Source of the DNA: an uncultured Bacteroidales bacterium
GTDB lineage: Bacteria; Bacteroidota; Bacteroidia; Bacteroidales; UBA932
Length of the DNA stretch: 34,630 nucleotides
Direction: 5' to 3'
NCBI GenBank assembly: GCA_944326385.1
Contig: CALVDT010000028.1
Coordinates: 1 to 34,630, forward strand
Position numbers and translations under genes: made by a program. The notes beneath the pieces were generated by a model. It was not told where the DNA came from and did not search any database. It saw only the letters and a program-made list of their open reading frames with translations. This document shows positions 32,989 through 34,630 of this stretch, in pieces. Position 1 is the first letter of the stretch; each line of letters begins with the position of its first letter.

Positions 32989-34335
32989 ATGGAAAGGGAA
33001 AATTTCGGAAGCCGCTTCGGCGTTCTCGTAGCGATGGCCGGTTCTGCCATAGGACTTGGGAATCTGTGGAGGTTTCCGTATCTGGTAGGCTCTTACGGAG
33101 GAGCGGCATTCATCTTCGTGTATATTTTCTGTGTGTTCCTGCTTTGTCTGCCGATTTTCATTTCGGAGGTCACGGTAGGGCGCAGAAGTCATTCGAATGC
33201 ATTCGGTGCCTTCAAGAAACTGGCTCCCGGGACGAAGTGGAAGTGGCTCGGGGCAGTGTCTGTGGTGACTCCTGTCATCGTAGTGTCTTACTACAGCGTG
33301 GTAGGCGGCTGGTCCGTGGAGTATTTCCTGAAGGCTGTGACTCTGGAGTTCACTACCGGAATGTCCCAGTCTGAGATGGGAATGATGTTCGGCAAATTCA
33401 TTTCATCAGTGTGGTCTCCGCTGATAGGGCATACTATTTTCCTGCTGCTGACTGCGTTTATTATCATAGCAGGGGTGAAGAGCGGAATAGAGAAGTTCGG
33501 AAAGATCATGATGCCTCTGCTGTTCGTGCTGATCATCGTCATAGCTGTGAGGGCTTCTACTCTGCCTGGAGCAGGGGAAGGGCTGAAATATCTGTTCCAG
33601 CCTGATTTCTCGAAGATAGATGCGTCAGTTTGTGCTGCGGCTCTCGGACAGGCGTTTTTCTCGCTTTCTCTCGGTGTGGGCACTATCCTGACGTACGGCT
33701 CTTATGTGAAGAAGGATGAAAATATCATCGCTTCATCGACTTATACTGCATCAGCGGACTTTATTTTCGCCTTGCTTGCGAGCTGTGCCATCATGCCTGC
33801 CGTTTTCGCTTTCGGCCTGAATCCGCAGGAAGGGCCGGGTCTGGTTTTCGAGACACTGCCGTTTATTTTCGCGAATATGCCTCTCGGATGGCTGGTGGCT
33901 ATCCTGTTTTTCCTGGCGTTGATAGTGGCTGCCCTGACTTCGTCCATTTCCCTGTATGAAGTGGGCGTGGCTTATCTGGTGGAGGAAAAGAAGTATTCCC
34001 GCCGCGGTGCATCCATCCTGATATTCACCATCGCGTGGGTGCTGGGCTGCCTGTGCTCCCTGTCATTCGGACCGCTGGCCGACCTGAAGATTTTCGGGCA
34101 GACCATATTCAATCTGTTCGACAAGGTGTCGGCGAACATCCTTATGCCTGTCGGAGGTCTGCTTCTGGTGATTTTCGTGGGCTGGGTGATGAAGAGGACG
34201 GACGTGATAGACGAGATGACGAACGGAGGCCGGCTGAAAGGGAATCTGTGGATTTCAGGCTTCGTGTATTTCTTGATACGCTACATCTGTCCGCTGGCCG
34301 TCATCACCGTATTCCTGTCGGCACTGATATTTTAG
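32989..34335 (+). CDS. Sodium-dependent neurotransmitter-symporter (SLC6) family transporter
   Basis: 448 residues from MERENFGSRFG; a TTG 21 bases upstream lies within the possible promoter box and is not preferred. The protein begins with the family signature GVLVAMAGSAIGLGNLWRFPYLVGSYGGAAF, in which TM1 is unwound around the sodium and substrate sites. Around eleven to twelve hydrophobic segments follow, including VSYYSVVGGWSVEYFL (TM3), AALGQAFFSLSLGVGTILTYGSY (TM6) and LAALIVAALTSSISLYEVGVAYLVEE-like TM8 with the Thr-Ser-Ser sodium-site residues. The length resembles short bacterial members such as Tyt1 and MhsT, which carry amino acids. It probably imports a neutral or aromatic amino acid with sodium across the inner membrane. 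Its neighbours do not narrow the substrate. Confidence 0.93.
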   Translation: MERENFGSRFGVLVAMAGSAIGLGNLWRFPYLVGSYGGAAFIFVYIFCVFLLCLPIFISEVTVGRRSHSNAFGAFKKLAPGTKWKWLGAVSVVTPVIVVSYYSVVGGWSVEYFLKAVTLEFTTGMSQSEMGMMFGKFISSVWSPLIGHTIFLLLTAFIIIAGVKSGIEKFGKIMMPLLFVLIIVIAVRASTLPGAGEGLKYLFQPDFSKIDASVCAAALGQAFFSLSLGVGTILTYGSYVKKDENIIASSTYTASADFIFALLASCAIMPAVFAFGLNPQEGPGLVFETLPFIFANMPLGWLVAILFFLALIVAALTSSISLYEVGVAYLVEEKKYSRRGASILIFTIAWVLGCLCSLSFGPLADLKIFGQTIFNLFDKVSANILMPVGGLLLVIFVGWVMKRTDVIDEMTNGGRLKGNLWISGFVYFLIRYICPLAVITVFLSALIF

Positions 34336-34405
34336 GCTTTTTCTGCCGGTCTTGATTATGTAGGAGCTGTTCAGTTTCCGGCCTGCAGGATGAAAATATC
34401 TAATT

Positions 34406-34439
34406 TTTGCCGGTATCGGCAAGAAAATGCTTATATTTA
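34406..34439 (+). promoter_or_regulatory. Promoter with an overlapping palindrome before the terminal HTH gene
   Basis: TTTG (34406-34409) and TATATTTA (34432-34439, seven of eight) are separated by 22 bases. Starting within the -33 box, TTGCCGGTATCGGCAA (34407-34422) is a near-perfect 16-bp palindrome with arms TTGCCG/CGGCAA. A repressor bound here would block the promoter; autoregulation by the downstream HTH protein is one possibility. Confidence 0.4.
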
Positions 34440-34458
34440 CGGAAAGTCTGATGATTTT

Positions 34459-34630
34459 ATGCCGGAAACAAAAGAATTTGTCTCAGTACGTGAATATGCG
34501 GAGGCTCATGGGATTTCCGAACGTACAGTCCGAAATTATTGCGCTCTTGGCAAGATACCCGGAGTGTATTTGACGGGCAAGACATGGAATATCCCTGCGG
34601 ATGCCTCCATTCCATCGCGCAAGAATGCGA
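34459..34630 (+). CDS. Helix-turn-helix (MerR/excisionase-like) protein, N-terminal fragment
   Basis: The frame runs off the right edge after about 57 codons. It starts MPETKEFVSVREYAEAHGIS and continues ERTVRNYCALGKIPGVYLTGKTWNIPADASIPSRKN. This is the compact winged-HTH pattern seen at the N-terminus of many small DNA-binding proteins and of some Fic-domain proteins: VREYAEAHGISERTVRNYC is the helix-turn-helix and GKTWNIPADA the wing. What follows outside the window decides whether this is a stand-alone regulator or the DNA-binding head of a Fic or similar protein. A second ATG at 34451 is in another frame and gives no recognisable protein. A promoter with a palindrome lies just upstream. 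Confidence 0.7.
   Translation, partial: MPETKEFVSVREYAEAHGISERTVRNYCALGKIPGVYLTGKTWNIPADASIPSRKNA

Noticed and set aside
1-34630. Mobile elements, prophage, CRISPR arrays and tRNA genes
   Set aside because: No transposase, integrase, regularly spaced array or cloverleaf sequence was seen by eye; a dedicated search was not possible.

Overview
The window looks like a chromosomal segment from a gut-type Bacteroidales (Bacteroidota) genome. The evidence is lineage-typical genes (a SdhA/FrdA-type flavoprotein, a GH97 enzyme, a DUF5106-like thiol lipoprotein, a coaX-OMP-TPR-lptC-ppiD cluster), lipoprotein and signal-peptide sequences, weak Shine-Dalgarno sites, and several upstream matches to the Bacteroidota promoter (-33 TTTG-like, -7 TAnnTTTG). 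No tRNA, rRNA, insertion sequence, phage or CRISPR was seen.

Layout. 1-4435 (all minus): start of the Fe-S subunit gene and the whole flavoprotein gene of succinate dehydrogenase/fumarate reductase, a secreted Ntn-hydrolase (C45/choloylglycine-hydrolase-like), and ruvB. 4436-4752: an AT-rich divergent spacer holding a cluster of DnaA-box-like 9-mers. 4753-14219 (all plus): mfd, coaX, an outer-membrane barrel protein, a TPR protein, lptC and a PpiD-like chaperone, closed by a strong terminator. 14265-14551: a run of stem-loops. 14552-15655: ychF (minus). 15856-18085: a secreted endonuclease/exonuclease/phosphatase-fold protein and galK, closed by a perfect-stem terminator. 18200-24986 (minus): a CpXC zinc-ribbon protein and two tandem paralogous proteins of about 1000 residues with a gluzincin-like domain, a TolB-like propeller and a C-terminal barrel. 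25147-31377 (plus): GH97 probable alpha-galactosidase, Na/Pi cotransporter, thioredoxin-fold lipoprotein, galM. 31410-34335 (plus): thyA broken by an in-frame amber codon, folA with a 30-bp tandem repeat, and an SLC6-type symporter. The window ends inside a helix-turn-helix gene.

How the genes fit together. GH97, galK and galM form a dispersed galactose route (release, phosphorylation, anomer conversion); galK and galM share a 16/17-bp promoter-region match. thyA and folA are the usual coupled pair for dTMP synthesis and folate recycling, but thyA as read here is interrupted. The coaX-to-ppiD block is an envelope-biogenesis neighbourhood.

The points most worth checking are the tandem gluzincin/propeller/barrel pair in which only one member keeps HExxH, the interrupted thyA, the possible origin or DnaA-regulated region at 4436-4752, a near-identical 22-bp upstream element before three unrelated genes, and the repeat-rich spacers at 14228-14542 and 32208-32409.
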